Below are positions 5,589 through 11,129 of a DNA stretch of 11,129 nt, one piece after another (positions within the stretch are counted from its first letter, which is position 1; the number at the start of each line of letters is the position of its first letter). Location: assembly GCA_903824155.1 (NCBI GenBank), contig CAIJVL010000003.1:1-11129 (forward strand). The letters are read 5' to 3'. The DNA comes from Candidatus Adlerbacteria bacterium (lineage in GTDB: Bacteria > Patescibacteriota > Minisyncoccia > Phycocordibacterales > SBAW01). The position numbers and the translations under genes were made by a program. A model generated the notes under the pieces. The model had not been told where the DNA came from. It saw nothing but the letters and a program-made list of their open reading frames with translations, and made no database searches.

Positions 5589-6710
5589 ATGACCTCAAAA
5601 GAAAAAGTTGAGCAGCTTCTGGCAAAGGCCGGAGTAACTATCAACGGTGCGCAGCCCTATGACCTGCAAGTACACGACGCGCGCTTGTACGACCGCGTAC
5701 TCTCGTCGGGGAGTCTTGCGCTTGGCGAGAGTTACATGGACGGCTGGTGGGACGCTCTAGACCTTGCGACTTTTTTCCATAACGTATTTACTGCGCATCT
5801 TGAGCGGCAAGTAGAACCCCTTTCGATGCTGTGGACCGTCGCCAAGGCGAGCGTATTTAATTTGCAAAATAAAGACCGCTCCAGGCAGGTCGGTATGCAG
5901 CACTATGACGTCGGCAACGATCTATATCGGCGCATGCTTGATAGCCGGCTTGTGTACAGTTGCGGCTATTGGAGTTCACCAACCACGCCGGCACAAAACC
6001 TTGACGACGCCCAAGAGCAAAAGCTCGACCTCGTGTGCCGCAAGCTGGGGATCAAAGCCGGACAGACTATTTTAGATATCGGCTGTGGCTGGGGAGGCTT
6101 TGCAAAGTTTGCCGCCGAGCGCTACGGTGTAAAAGTGGTCGGCATTACGATATCTAAAGAGCAGGCCATGCTTGCACGCGAGGCATGCCATGGGCTGGAT
6201 GTGGAAATCCGGTTTGAGGATTATCGCGACACGACCGGAACGTTTGACCATATCGTCTCCATCGGTATGTTTGAGCACGTGGGCCCCAAAAATTACCGCA
6301 GCTTTATGCAAAAGGTAAAGAGTTTACTTACAGATGAAGGTTTATTTTTGCTCCACACCATTGGCCAGACTAAAAGCTACCACGCGGGCGACGCATGGAT
6401 GGACAAGTACATCTTTCCGGGCGGCGTACTGCCGTCGGTAGCACAGGTGGGCAAATCGATAGACGACTTGCTGGTGATGGAAGACTGGCACAACTTTGGC
6501 CCTGACTACCACAAAACACTGATGGTGTGGGCGCATAATTTTGAGACGTATTGGCCGGAAATGAAAGATCGTTATGACGAGCGTTTTTACCGCATGTGGC
6601 GCTATTACCTGTACATCTGTGCGGGCTACTTTAGTGCACGGCAATCACAACTCTGGCAAATTGTCTTAAGCAAGGACGGCGTGCCCGGCGGCTACCGCTC
6701 TATCAGATAA
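5589..6710 (+). CDS. cfa: Cyclopropane-fatty-acyl-phospholipid synthase
   Basis: This 373-residue enzyme (E. coli Cfa has 382) adds a methylene group from S-adenosylmethionine to the double bond of unsaturated acyl chains in membrane phospholipids. The N-terminal lipid-binding part includes SLALGESYMDGWWD (42-55). QHYDVGNDLY (104-113) and YSCGYW (123-128) precede the Rossmann methyltransferase fold, whose SAM loop is LDIGCGWGGFAKFAAERYG (162-180). By alignment from memory to E. coli Cfa, the active-site and bicarbonate-binding residues are all kept: Cys125 (Cys139), Glu229 (Glu239), His256 (His266), Ile258 (Ile268) and Tyr307 (Tyr317). The ending NFGPDYHKTLMVW and QLWQIVLSK is also typical. 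The gene lies 6 bases after the DUF5665 gene, probably in one operon with the ArsR-type regulator. The protein seems intact, so this cell is predicted to modify its own or scavenged unsaturated lipids. Confidence 0.95.
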   Translation: MTSKEKVEQLLAKAGVTINGAQPYDLQVHDARLYDRVLSSGSLALGESYMDGWWDALDLATFFHNVFTAHLERQVEPLSMLWTVAKASVFNLQNKDRSRQVGMQHYDVGNDLYRRMLDSRLVYSCGYWSSPTTPAQNLDDAQEQKLDLVCRKLGIKAGQTILDIGCGWGGFAKFAAERYGVKVVGITISKEQAMLAREACHGLDVEIRFEDYRDTTGTFDHIVSIGMFEHVGPKNYRSFMQKVKSLLTDEGLFLLHTIGQTKSYHAGDAWMDKYIFPGGVLPSVAQVGKSIDDLLVMEDWHNFGPDYHKTLMVWAHNFETYWPEMKDRYDERFYRMWRYYLYICAGYFSARQSQLWQIVLSKDGVPGGYRSIR

Positions 6711-6732
6711 AAATACAACAAAGGTGTCTTGC

Positions 6733-7116
6733 TTATTTTTCTTGCAGGACCGAGAGGATATTGCCCGCAGGGTCTTTAAACCAGGCGATATCAGGGCCCA
6801 TCTTGACGGCAACGCCTCGCGCTATACTCTTTTCATCCTGATGCGTACCCTCATATTTTTCAAACACCACGCCTTGTGCCGTTAAATCATCTACCGTTTG
6901 GTCGACGTTGTCGACCATAAAGTTGAGTGTCGTGTAGGTTGCAGGTACGTGGTCCGGCTTTGGGTATAAAAATATATTATTGCCGCCGGCAAGCTTTAGG
7001 CTTATGCCCCTGGTGTCTTGCTCTACTTCAAGTCCTAACACATCCTGATAAAACTTTTTTGCCGCCTCAATATCATTGACCGAAAAACCGCTAAACGCAC
7101 GTGTATTTTTAAGCAT
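6733..7116 (-). CDS. VOC-fold (glyoxalase/bleomycin-resistance-like) protein
   Basis: This 127-residue protein has the two beta-alpha-beta-beta-beta repeats of the vicinal oxygen chelate fold. The first repeat starts at FSGFSVNDIEAAKKFYQDVLGLEV (8-31) and the second at TLNFMVDNVDQTVDDLTAQG (63-82); the ending AWFKDPAGNILSVLQ (111-125) is characteristic. The usual metal ligands are not where expected: the first-strand His position is Ser9, the second-repeat His position is Thr63 and the final Glu position is Ser122. It may therefore be a metal-free ligand-binding member rather than a glyoxalase I, and no substrate can be named. It converges with cfa with 22 bases between stops. The ATG at 7116 is preceded by ACTATAT with no Shine-Dalgarno. 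It diverges from the gene at 7201 across 84 bases. Confidence 0.88.
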   Translation of the reverse strand: MLKNTRAFSGFSVNDIEAAKKFYQDVLGLEVEQDTRGISLKLAGGNNIFLYPKPDHVPATYTTLNFMVDNVDQTVDDLTAQGVVFEKYEGTHQDEKSIARGVAVKMGPDIAWFKDPAGNILSVLQEK

Positions 7117-7188
7117 ATATAGTTTTTTATCAGTTTAGTGTAGCACTTTGTGTATGTGACGCTCATGAACTAATCACAGGCTTTGAGG

Positions 7189-7194
7189 TATAGT
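7189..7194 (+). promoter_or_regulatory. -10 box, leaderless-type promoter for the gene at 7201
   Basis: TATAGT is followed by AGGAGT and then the ATG. Six bases from -10 to ATG would put transcription start on or next to the A of the start codon. The AGGAG ends only 1 base from the ATG, too close for an ordinary Shine-Dalgarno. An 18-base spacer puts ATGAAC (7165-7170) at -35, a weak match. Confidence 0.5.
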
Positions 7195-7200
7195 AGGAGT

Positions 7201-7623
7201 ATGAAAAATAAACCCGCAACTCCTAACCAGGCAAGCTGGCCGCGCCTTTTGTCCGAACCGGCTGAATCCTCCAAAGCCGAAACGGGCTACCTCCAAATAA
7301 GCAGCACAGGCAAAAAGATCGAGGTCGGCGACACCTTAAGCCGCGAGTTCCGCCTTTTGCAGTGCCTCTTTAGCGCGCAAAACTTCCTTACGGCAAAGTA
7401 CGCGCCGGTAACTCAAACGTACGAGCGCTTGTATGGCGCCATAAAAATAAGCAGCGACTCGGTAAACCTAAAGCTTTCTAATTTAAAAAGCGCCAATGCG
7501 GAAATGGTCAGCATCGTGCACGGTGCCATGCGCGCGCTTAAAAACGGCGCCGCGGGCAAATATATACAGTTTGTCGATGTCGACGAGATGCTCCGGATGG
7601 AAATTGCGGGAGCTGCCGCATAG
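7201..7623 (+). CDS. Uncharacterised protein, possible degenerate winged-helix domain
   Basis: This 140-residue soluble protein has no signal peptide or membrane segment and no confident family. Residues 30-55 (YLQISSTGKKIEV, then LSREFRLLQCLF) resemble the opening of an OmpR-type winged-helix domain, where a short beta-sheet leads into the T-x-x-EFxLLxxL helix. YERLYG (74-79) and SDSVNLKLSNLKS (85-97) recall its later helices, the second like the DNA-recognition helix SxxxVxxHxxRLR but with few basic residues. The tail MRALKNGAAGKYIQF (110-124) could be the wing. There is no receiver domain. This likeness is an inference and the function is unknown. The ATG at 7201 is preferred over a TTG at 7183, since the -10 box lies between them. 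The stop lies 3 bases before the next ATG, so the genes are probably coupled. Confidence 0.7.
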   Translation: MKNKPATPNQASWPRLLSEPAESSKAETGYLQISSTGKKIEVGDTLSREFRLLQCLFSAQNFLTAKYAPVTQTYERLYGAIKISSDSVNLKLSNLKSANAEMVSIVHGAMRALKNGAAGKYIQFVDVDEMLRMEIAGAAA

Positions 7624-7634
7624 TACATGTACTA
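7621..7634. repeat. Perfect 14-base palindrome across a stop-start junction
   Basis: TAGTACATGTACTA equals its own reverse complement. It contains the TAG of the upstream gene (7621-7623) and, at its centre, the ATG of the GIY-YIG gene (7627-7629). With no loop it cannot fold well as a hairpin within one RNA; it could be a protein-binding site or chance. Confidence 0.5.
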
Positions 7635-7875
7635 CGTCTATATAGTAGAGTGCGCGGACAAAAGCCTTTACACCGGCATCACGACCGACGTGGCGCGGCG
7701 CTTTGCCCAGCATCAAAAAGGCACCGCCTCCAAGTTTACCCGCGCCAAACGCGCGATAAAGCTGGTATACACCGAGCGAAAGTTAAACCGCAGCACGGCA
7801 AGCAAGCGCGAAGCCGCTATCAAAAAATTATCCCGCGCGGAGAAGCTTAATTTGGTATACTCAAGGTATGAATGA
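7627..7875 (+). CDS. GIY-YIG domain nuclease-like protein
   Basis: This 82-residue protein is a stand-alone GIY-YIG domain of the small YhbQ/UPF0213-like type. The opening MYYVYIVEC (1-9) and LYTGITTD (14-21) form the degenerate GIY and YIG strands; ARRFAQHQKG (23-32) carries the conserved Arg and His, ASKFTRAKR (34-42) follows, and ASKREAAIKKLSRAEK (58-73) carries Glu62, the usual metal-binding Glu. All key positions are present, so nuclease activity is plausible. Small members of this family have been linked to DNA repair or structure processing, but most have no known role. The gene starts 3 bases after the preceding stop and its end overlaps the start of the next gene by 8 bases (a TGA inside ATGAATGA), a typical sign of translational coupling. 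Confidence 0.9.
   Translation: MYYVYIVECADKSLYTGITTDVARRFAQHQKGTASKFTRAKRAIKLVYTERKLNRSTASKREAAIKKLSRAEKLNLVYSRYE
7853..7861 (+). promoter_or_regulatory. Extended -10 box for the gene at 7868
   Basis: TGG followed by TATACT matches an extended -10 (TGn-TATAnT). Six bases separate it from the ATG at 7868, so the mRNA would start at or near the start codon. The site lies inside the end of the GIY-YIG gene, so the downstream gene could be expressed independently. No -35 match is seen, as is common for extended -10 promoters. Confidence 0.5.
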
Positions 7876-8455
7876 AATAGACGTTTTTATATTGGCTGAA
7901 GACGCATTGGTAAAAGTAGTGAGCCAAATCAAGGACGATCAATGGCAGATGGAAATGCCGCCCGAGTTTGCGCGCAAGGGGCTCAAGCCGGCCACGCTGC
8001 GCGAGATCATCAACTACCACGCCTACGACGACGCGTGGGTGCCTGACATTTTGGCCGGCAAAACGATGGAGGAAGCCGGCAAAAATAAATTTGACGGCGA
8101 TTTGCTGGGGGACGACCCCATTGTGAGTTTTAAAGCTATTGCCGACAAAGCGTGCGAAGCTGCCAAAGTGGCCGACCTAAACCGCCCTACGCACCTCTCG
8201 TACGGTATCTTCCCTACACGCGAATATTTAAAGCATATTACGTCCTTCCGCGGACTGCGCGCGCACGACATTGCCAAAGTAATAGGAGTAAACAGCGACC
8301 TTGACCCGCAACTCGTACAGGGTATGTGGGATGAGTTTTTGCCCGAGGCGGAAAGCTGGCGCAAGATGGGCGTTTTTGGCCCCAAGGTAGAAGTGCCCGA
8401 CGACGCGCCGCTGCAGGACAGACTGCTTGCCCTTACTGGCCGACAGCCTCATTAG
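7868..8455 (+). CDS. Maleylpyruvate isomerase/DinB-like metal-binding protein (TIGR03086-like)
   Basis: This 195-residue protein resembles the DinB/maleylpyruvate isomerase-type four-helix family. The N-terminal helix is followed by LREIINYHAYDDAWVPDILAG (44-64), where His51 fits the first metal ligand. The second half has SFRGLRAHDIAKVIGV (126-141) with His133, and LDPQLVQGMWDEF (145-157). The end, GVFGPKVEVPDDAPLQDRLLALTGR (168-192), closely follows the C-terminal pattern of TIGR03086-like proteins (FGP-x-V-x-VP-x-DA, then DRLLAxxGRxP). His123 is a further possible ligand. Characterised relatives are thiol-dependent enzymes, but most members are unassigned and no thiol cofactor gene is seen here, so I give no substrate. 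It overlaps the GIY-YIG gene by 8 bases and has its own extended -10 box. Its last 23 bases overlap the convergent permease gene. Confidence 0.82.
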   Translation: MNEIDVFILAEDALVKVVSQIKDDQWQMEMPPEFARKGLKPATLREIINYHAYDDAWVPDILAGKTMEEAGKNKFDGDLLGDDPIVSFKAIADKACEAAKVADLNRPTHLSYGIFPTREYLKHITSFRGLRAHDIAKVIGVNSDLDPQLVQGMWDEFLPEAESWRKMGVFGPKVEVPDDAPLQDRLLALTGRQPH

Positions 8456-9512
8456 CCAGCCTTTTCCTTCTTTTGTTTTTTGAGGAAGCTTGGTACATGC
8501 CAAAGACGGCAAAAAAGAGGCTGACCACAATGGGCCCCAAGAGTATGCCGCTGGGCCCAAAGAAGGCTACGCCGCCCAGTATTGAAATAATAGTAAAGAG
8601 CGGATTGAGCTGCGTGCCGTTTCTTGAAAGGCGCGGGCCTATGACGTTATCAATGACAAGCACCGTAACAATGCCCCATATCGCAAGGCCTAGGGCTCCA
8701 TACGTATTGCCCAGCAGAAAGAGGTAGAGCGCCGCGGGGAAAAGCACCAGCCAGGAACCTATGTTTGGAACAAGGGAGGTTATAACGGTCAGTATTCCCC
8801 ACAAAAGAGCATTGGGTACGCCAAAGAGAAAAAATCCTATGCCGGCTGCGGCGCCCTGCATGCAAGAGATCACAATGCGTCCGCGCACCAGCGAGGTAAT
8901 GGCGCCCGACAAATGGCGCATAAGCGCTTCGGTATCGGCGGGCGCCAGAGGACTCCACGCCAGTATATTTTGCTGGAGGCGTATGCCATCGGTAAGTAGA
9001 TAATATAAAGCCAGGCAAAATATAAAAAGCTCGAACAACAACTCGGCTATGCTCGAAAAGATGCCCCCGAAGTTTTGCACGGCCCAATCAAGGATCTGTT
9101 TCAAATAAACGTTTATATTCGCAGAAAAAGAAGCGAGATATGCGCTTGCGCCGGGCACATACTGCCCGATCCACGAACCCAGTCGCAACGACAGCGCTTG
9201 CTCGCTCCAAGCGGTAGAGCCGTTCACAATAGAGCCGTACACTTGCTGCGCCTCAGTAAACACTTGGGTGCCTATAAAAAATAAAGGTATAAGTACGCAC
9301 AAGCTTGCCACGAGCAACGTACAGAGCGCCGCAAGCGAAGCGCGAATCTTTAAACGGCTCAGCATTGCGGCATAGATGGGGTACAGCGCCACCGCAAAAA
9401 TAACCGCAAGAAATAGCACAACAATGAACGGGCGGACAATAAAAAAAGCAAGCAGCCCAACGAGAAGCAAAAGATACAAAATATATCGCGAGCGACTGAT
9501 AGAAGTGTCCAT
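8433..9512 (-). CDS. AI-2E family (PerM-like) permease
   Basis: This 359-residue integral membrane protein belongs to the AI-2E/PerM (UPF0118) family. Two closely spaced N-terminal helices (about 10-26 and 28-48) are followed by a helix at 60-81, a long soluble stretch (about 83-150), a helix at 155-174 with the ALYYLLTDG motif (168-176), an amphipathic segment, and four or five C-terminal helices. Family motifs are GVPNALLWGILTVITSLVPN (231-250), IDNVIGPRL (287-295) and LGGVAFFGPSGILLGPIV (312-329). A Lys/Arg-rich tail (345-351) is presumably cytoplasmic. Members export diverse small molecules or ions, and the name does not establish AI-2 transport here. I chose the ATG at 9512 over an upstream one at 9587 because the extra 25 residues would cross the divergent promoter and the start of the neighbouring gene. 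The gene end overlaps the convergent isomerase-like gene by 23 bases. Confidence 0.92.
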   Translation of the reverse strand: MDTSISRSRYILYLLLLVGLLAFFIVRPFIVVLFLAVIFAVALYPIYAAMLSRLKIRASLAALCTLLVASLCVLIPLFFIGTQVFTEAQQVYGSIVNGSTAWSEQALSLRLGSWIGQYVPGASAYLASFSANINVYLKQILDWAVQNFGGIFSSIAELLFELFIFCLALYYLLTDGIRLQQNILAWSPLAPADTEALMRHLSGAITSLVRGRIVISCMQGAAAGIGFFLFGVPNALLWGILTVITSLVPNIGSWLVLFPAALYLFLLGNTYGALGLAIWGIVTVLVIDNVIGPRLSRNGTQLNPLFTIISILGGVAFFGPSGILLGPIVVSLFFAVFGMYQASSKNKRRKRLANEAVGQ

Positions 9513-9520
9513 TACTATCC

Positions 9521-9535
9521 AGTATATGCTAAAAT
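9521..9535. promoter_or_regulatory. Overlapping divergent -10 boxes
   Basis: On the minus strand TATACT (9526-9521) lies 8 bases before the permease ATG. On the plus strand TGC plus TAAAAT (9527-9535, extended -10 type) lies 10 bases before the GTG at 9546. Both transcripts would have leaders of only a few bases. The two promoters occupy the same few bases, so they probably cannot be used at once. Confidence 0.5.
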
Positions 9536-9545
9536 AGGCTCGTCC

Positions 9546-10706
9546 GTGGCTACCAAATCTGATAAATCCAAAACGGCTGTTACACATAAAAATCTGCTCC
9601 CCTTCCTGCGGATAGGCGGCGTAGGGTTGGCTGCTATGGTGCTCATATACGTCATCGCGAGTGCTAACCTCTTTCCGGTGGTCGTTAAGGGCGATATGGC
9701 CGGCACGGCAACCACTACGCCAGTAGTGGCAACGCTCGACAAACAGGCTTATGACGTAAAGATGCTTGCCATTGCTAACGCGCCCACTTCGACCTGGCCT
9801 GCATACTTAGGCGCATCTACAAGCGACGCGGGGCTTTCGTTGCCGAGCTTTATCTTAAGCAGCACCACTACAACCAAAAAACTGCTCTGGCCGGTGCACG
9901 ACCTGCCGTACCCGCTGCCCGGCGCATTGCTGCCTGCCAACCGCATCGTTGCATACTACGGCAACTTTTACTCGACCGGCATGGGCGTACTTGGCCAGTA
10001 TCCGCCGGACGTGATGATTAAAAAATTAGCATCAACGACGGCTGCCTGGGCCGCTGCCGACCCAACAACGCCGGTGATACCCGCAATCGACTACATTGCG
10101 GTAACCGCACAAGGCAGCCCCGGCGCCGACGGCAAGTACCGCGCGCGCATGCCGGACAGCCAGATAGACAAAGCGCTTGTGCTTGCGGACCAGGTGCACG
10201 GCATTGTGATACTCGACATACAAGTGGGCCTCAGTAATGTGCAGACCGAGATTCCTTTGCTTGAAAAATATTTGAGTATGCCCAACGTACACCTGGCTAT
10301 TGACCCGGAGTTTGCGATGCACAACGGCGCCAAGCCCGGCACCGTGGTTGGCAGCTTTAGTGCATCGGACATTAACTGGACCGCAAACTATTTGGCAGGA
10401 TTGGTAACTAAAAATAATTTGCCGCCAAAAATTTTAATTGTGCACCGCTTTACGCAGGCAATGGTAAAAAACTATCAGGATATTACCCCGTTGCCGCAAG
10501 TGCAGGTGGTCATGGACATGGACGGCTGGGGCTCGCCAATACGCAAGCAAGGCACGTACCAAGCCTACGAGCAAAGCAACCCAGTGCAGTTTACGGGCTT
10601 TAAGCTCTTTTACAAAAATGACCTAAAACCCCCCTCAACGGCCATGATGACGCCGTCGCAAGTGCTTAAACTCACTCCCCAACCGGTGTTCATCCAGTAC
10701 CAATAA
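9546..10706 (+). CDS. Membrane-anchored protein of unknown function, possible TIM-barrel
   Basis: This 386-residue protein starts with GTG; the next frames offer no better start and a -10 box lies just upstream. A basic N-terminus (1-16) and one hydrophobic segment (about 17-38) predict a signal anchor, with the rest outside the membrane. A Thr/Ser-rich stretch (about 54-112) leads to a domain at about 130-386. Recurrent strand-like motifs suggest a glycosidase-like barrel: RIVAYYGNF (133-141), GVLGQYPP (147-154), PVIPAIDYIAVTAQGSPGADG (176-196), GIVILDIQVG (219-228), VHLAIDPEFAM (248-258), KILIVHRF (295-302) and VQVVMDMDGWGSP (319-331). Acidic residues at strand ends (Asp224, Asp253, Glu255, Asp324, Asp326) would be candidates for an active site. 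I recall a similar conserved hypothetical family in Actinobacteria, but cannot name it. It ends 1 base from the convergent HxlR-type gene. Confidence 0.75.
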   Translation: MATKSDKSKTAVTHKNLLPFLRIGGVGLAAMVLIYVIASANLFPVVVKGDMAGTATTTPVVATLDKQAYDVKMLAIANAPTSTWPAYLGASTSDAGLSLPSFILSSTTTTKKLLWPVHDLPYPLPGALLPANRIVAYYGNFYSTGMGVLGQYPPDVMIKKLASTTAAWAAADPTTPVIPAIDYIAVTAQGSPGADGKYRARMPDSQIDKALVLADQVHGIVILDIQVGLSNVQTEIPLLEKYLSMPNVHLAIDPEFAMHNGAKPGTVVGSFSASDINWTANYLAGLVTKNNLPPKILIVHRFTQAMVKNYQDITPLPQVQVVMDMDGWGSPIRKQGTYQAYEQSNPVQFTGFKLFYKNDLKPPSTAMMTPSQVLKLTPQPVFIQYQ

Positions 10707-10707
10707 T

Positions 10708-11010
10708 CTAAAGATACTTTTCGCCGTAGCGCTTCATGGCAGACTCTACCATGCGCAGGCCTTTGCCCTTTTCGGTCAGTTCGTAGCAGCCCTCTTTTGA
10801 TCTTTTAATGATTTTTTCGCCTTCGAGCTTTTGCAGCTTAAGGGTAAGCGTGCGGGTCGAGATGCCCTCTAGGTCGCGCTCAAGCTCGCAAAAGCGTTTT
10901 GACTCATCAAGGAGCGAGCGCACGATGAGCATCGTCCAGGTATCCGACAGGAGCGTGGCCGTTTTGGTTATTGGGCAGGTTATAGGGCTGTGGAGGGTTG
11001 GCTTTGGCAT
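10708..11010 (-). CDS. HxlR-family winged-helix transcriptional regulator
   Basis: This 100-residue regulator matches the HxlR (MarR-like) domain nearly end to end: CPITKTATLLSDTWTMLIVRSLL (12-34), RFCELERDLEGISTRTLTLKLQKLE (39-63) as helix-turn-helix, and CYELTEKGKGL (75-85) as wing. Cys12 sits at the conserved N-terminal cysteine that in HypR and YodB of Bacillus senses oxidants or electrophiles; Cys41 and Cys75 are further cysteines. Thiol sensing is therefore plausible (inference). HxlR regulators usually act on a divergent neighbour and themselves. Here a divergent gene begins at 11100 and a 15-base palindrome lies between them. The ATG at 11010 is 7 bases after a perfect TATAAT on the same strand, supporting the start. 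Confidence 0.93.
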   Translation of the reverse strand: MPKPTLHSPITCPITKTATLLSDTWTMLIVRSLLDESKRFCELERDLEGISTRTLTLKLQKLEGEKIIKRSKEGCYELTEKGKGLRMVESAMKRYGEKYL

Positions 11011-11017
11011 GGCTTCT

Positions 11018-11023
11018 ATTATA
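11018..11023 (-). promoter_or_regulatory. -10 box of the HxlR-type gene
   Basis: On the minus strand TATAAT matches the consensus exactly and lies 7 bases before the ATG at 11010, implying an almost leaderless transcript. A 17-base spacer places TAGTAT at -35, a weak match. The palindrome at 11062-11076 is about 40 bases upstream of this -10 box. Confidence 0.55.
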
Positions 11024-11061
11024 TCCTTGGCTATACCCTTATACTACCCTGTGCGCAAGTA

Positions 11062-11076
11062 CTTTACAATGTAAAG
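11062..11076. promoter_or_regulatory. Perfect palindrome CTTTACA-A-TGTAAAG, candidate HxlR operator
   Basis: Seven-base arms around a single A form a perfect palindrome in the 89-base gap between the HxlR-type gene and the divergent gene. It covers the whole -35 box (11063-11068) of the divergent promoter, so a bound dimer would block polymerase. Location, symmetry and the adjacent regulator gene together support operator function. Confidence 0.6.
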
Positions 11077-11091
11077 CATTAGCGCTACACT
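11063..11091 (+). promoter_or_regulatory. Promoter of the divergent gene at 11100
   Basis: TTTACA (11063-11068) differs from the -35 consensus at one base and is followed, after a 17-base spacer, by TACACT (11086-11091). The ATG lies 8 bases further on. This is the best complete promoter in the window and is overlapped by the palindrome. Confidence 0.6.
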
Positions 11092-11099
11092 GGTAGCAT

Positions 11100-11129
11100 A
11101 TGGATTACACAACACTTGCTTCGAAAGAG
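11100..11129 (+). CDS. Start of a gene running off the right edge (unknown)
   Basis: An ATG at 11100 opens ten codons (MDYTTLASKE) that reach the window edge without a stop. The upstream promoter and divergent HxlR-type gene support a real gene. Ten residues cannot identify it; the opening is reminiscent of LUD-domain (lactate utilisation-like) proteins, which is only a weak memory-based guess. It is the likely regulatory target of the HxlR-type protein. Confidence 0.45.
   Translation, partial: MDYTTLASKE

Noticed and set aside
6711..6732. Possible terminator between cfa and the VOC gene (CAAAGGTGTCTTG followed by a T-rich stretch)
   Set aside because: The stem is only about four base pairs with a bulge, too weak to call.
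7868..8455. Evidence for a mycothiol or bacillithiol pathway from the isomerase-like protein
   Set aside because: Most members of this family are uncharacterised and no thiol biosynthesis gene is visible here.
8433..9512. Quorum-signal (AI-2) exporter role implied by the family name
   Set aside because: The family has varied substrates and no luxS or other AI-2 gene is present in the window.
9513..9587. N-terminal extension of the permease from the ATG at 9587
   Set aside because: The 25 extra residues would overlap the start of the divergent gene and its promoter, and the family normally starts near the first hydrophobic helix.

Overview
The window looks like chromosomal DNA from a small-genome bacterium of the Patescibacteria/CPR type, probably Parcubacteria-like. 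This placement is inferred from gene content and layout, not from any marker gene. Coding density is very high: the longest non-coding gap is 89 bases, several genes overlap, and convergent genes meet with 1 base or even negative spacing and no visible terminator hairpins. Most starts lack a Shine-Dalgarno at normal spacing. TGA is used as a stop (7873-7875), so this is not a lineage that reads UGA as glycine. No RNA genes, insertion sequences, CRISPR arrays or origins were seen, and no stretch above 300 bases lacks a gene.

Left part (1-4855, minus strand): five tightly packed genes read from 4855 down to the left edge. They are an adenosylcobalamin-dependent class II ribonucleotide reductase with an ATP-cone, a PduO-type cob(I)alamin adenosyltransferase, a membrane-anchored DUF4430 (transcobalamin C-terminal-like) protein, a small DUF6580 putative transport protein, and a secreted peptidoglycan-binding protein cut by the window edge. 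The first four read naturally as one cobalamin module: capture outside the cell, a candidate membrane carrier, conversion to the coenzyme, and the enzyme that uses it for DNA precursor synthesis. This is the most interesting system in the window.

Middle part (4856-6710, plus strand): a 58-base divergent promoter region separates the reductase from an ArsR-type regulator gene, which is followed closely by a small DUF5665 membrane protein and a cyclopropane-fatty-acyl-phospholipid synthase with all catalytic residues. A 6-4-6 inverted repeat lies at the regulator's start and could be its operator.

Right part (6733-11129): a VOC-fold protein (minus); a plus-strand run of a possible degenerate winged-helix protein, a GIY-YIG protein and a maleylpyruvate isomerase/DinB-like protein; an AI-2E/PerM-type permease (minus); a divergently placed membrane-anchored protein of unknown function; an HxlR-family regulator (minus); and, divergent from it, the first ten codons of another gene. 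A perfect 15-base palindrome lies between the last two and overlaps a good -35 box. Several promoters put the -10 hexamer only 6 to 8 bases before the start codon, which suggests leaderless or nearly leaderless mRNAs.
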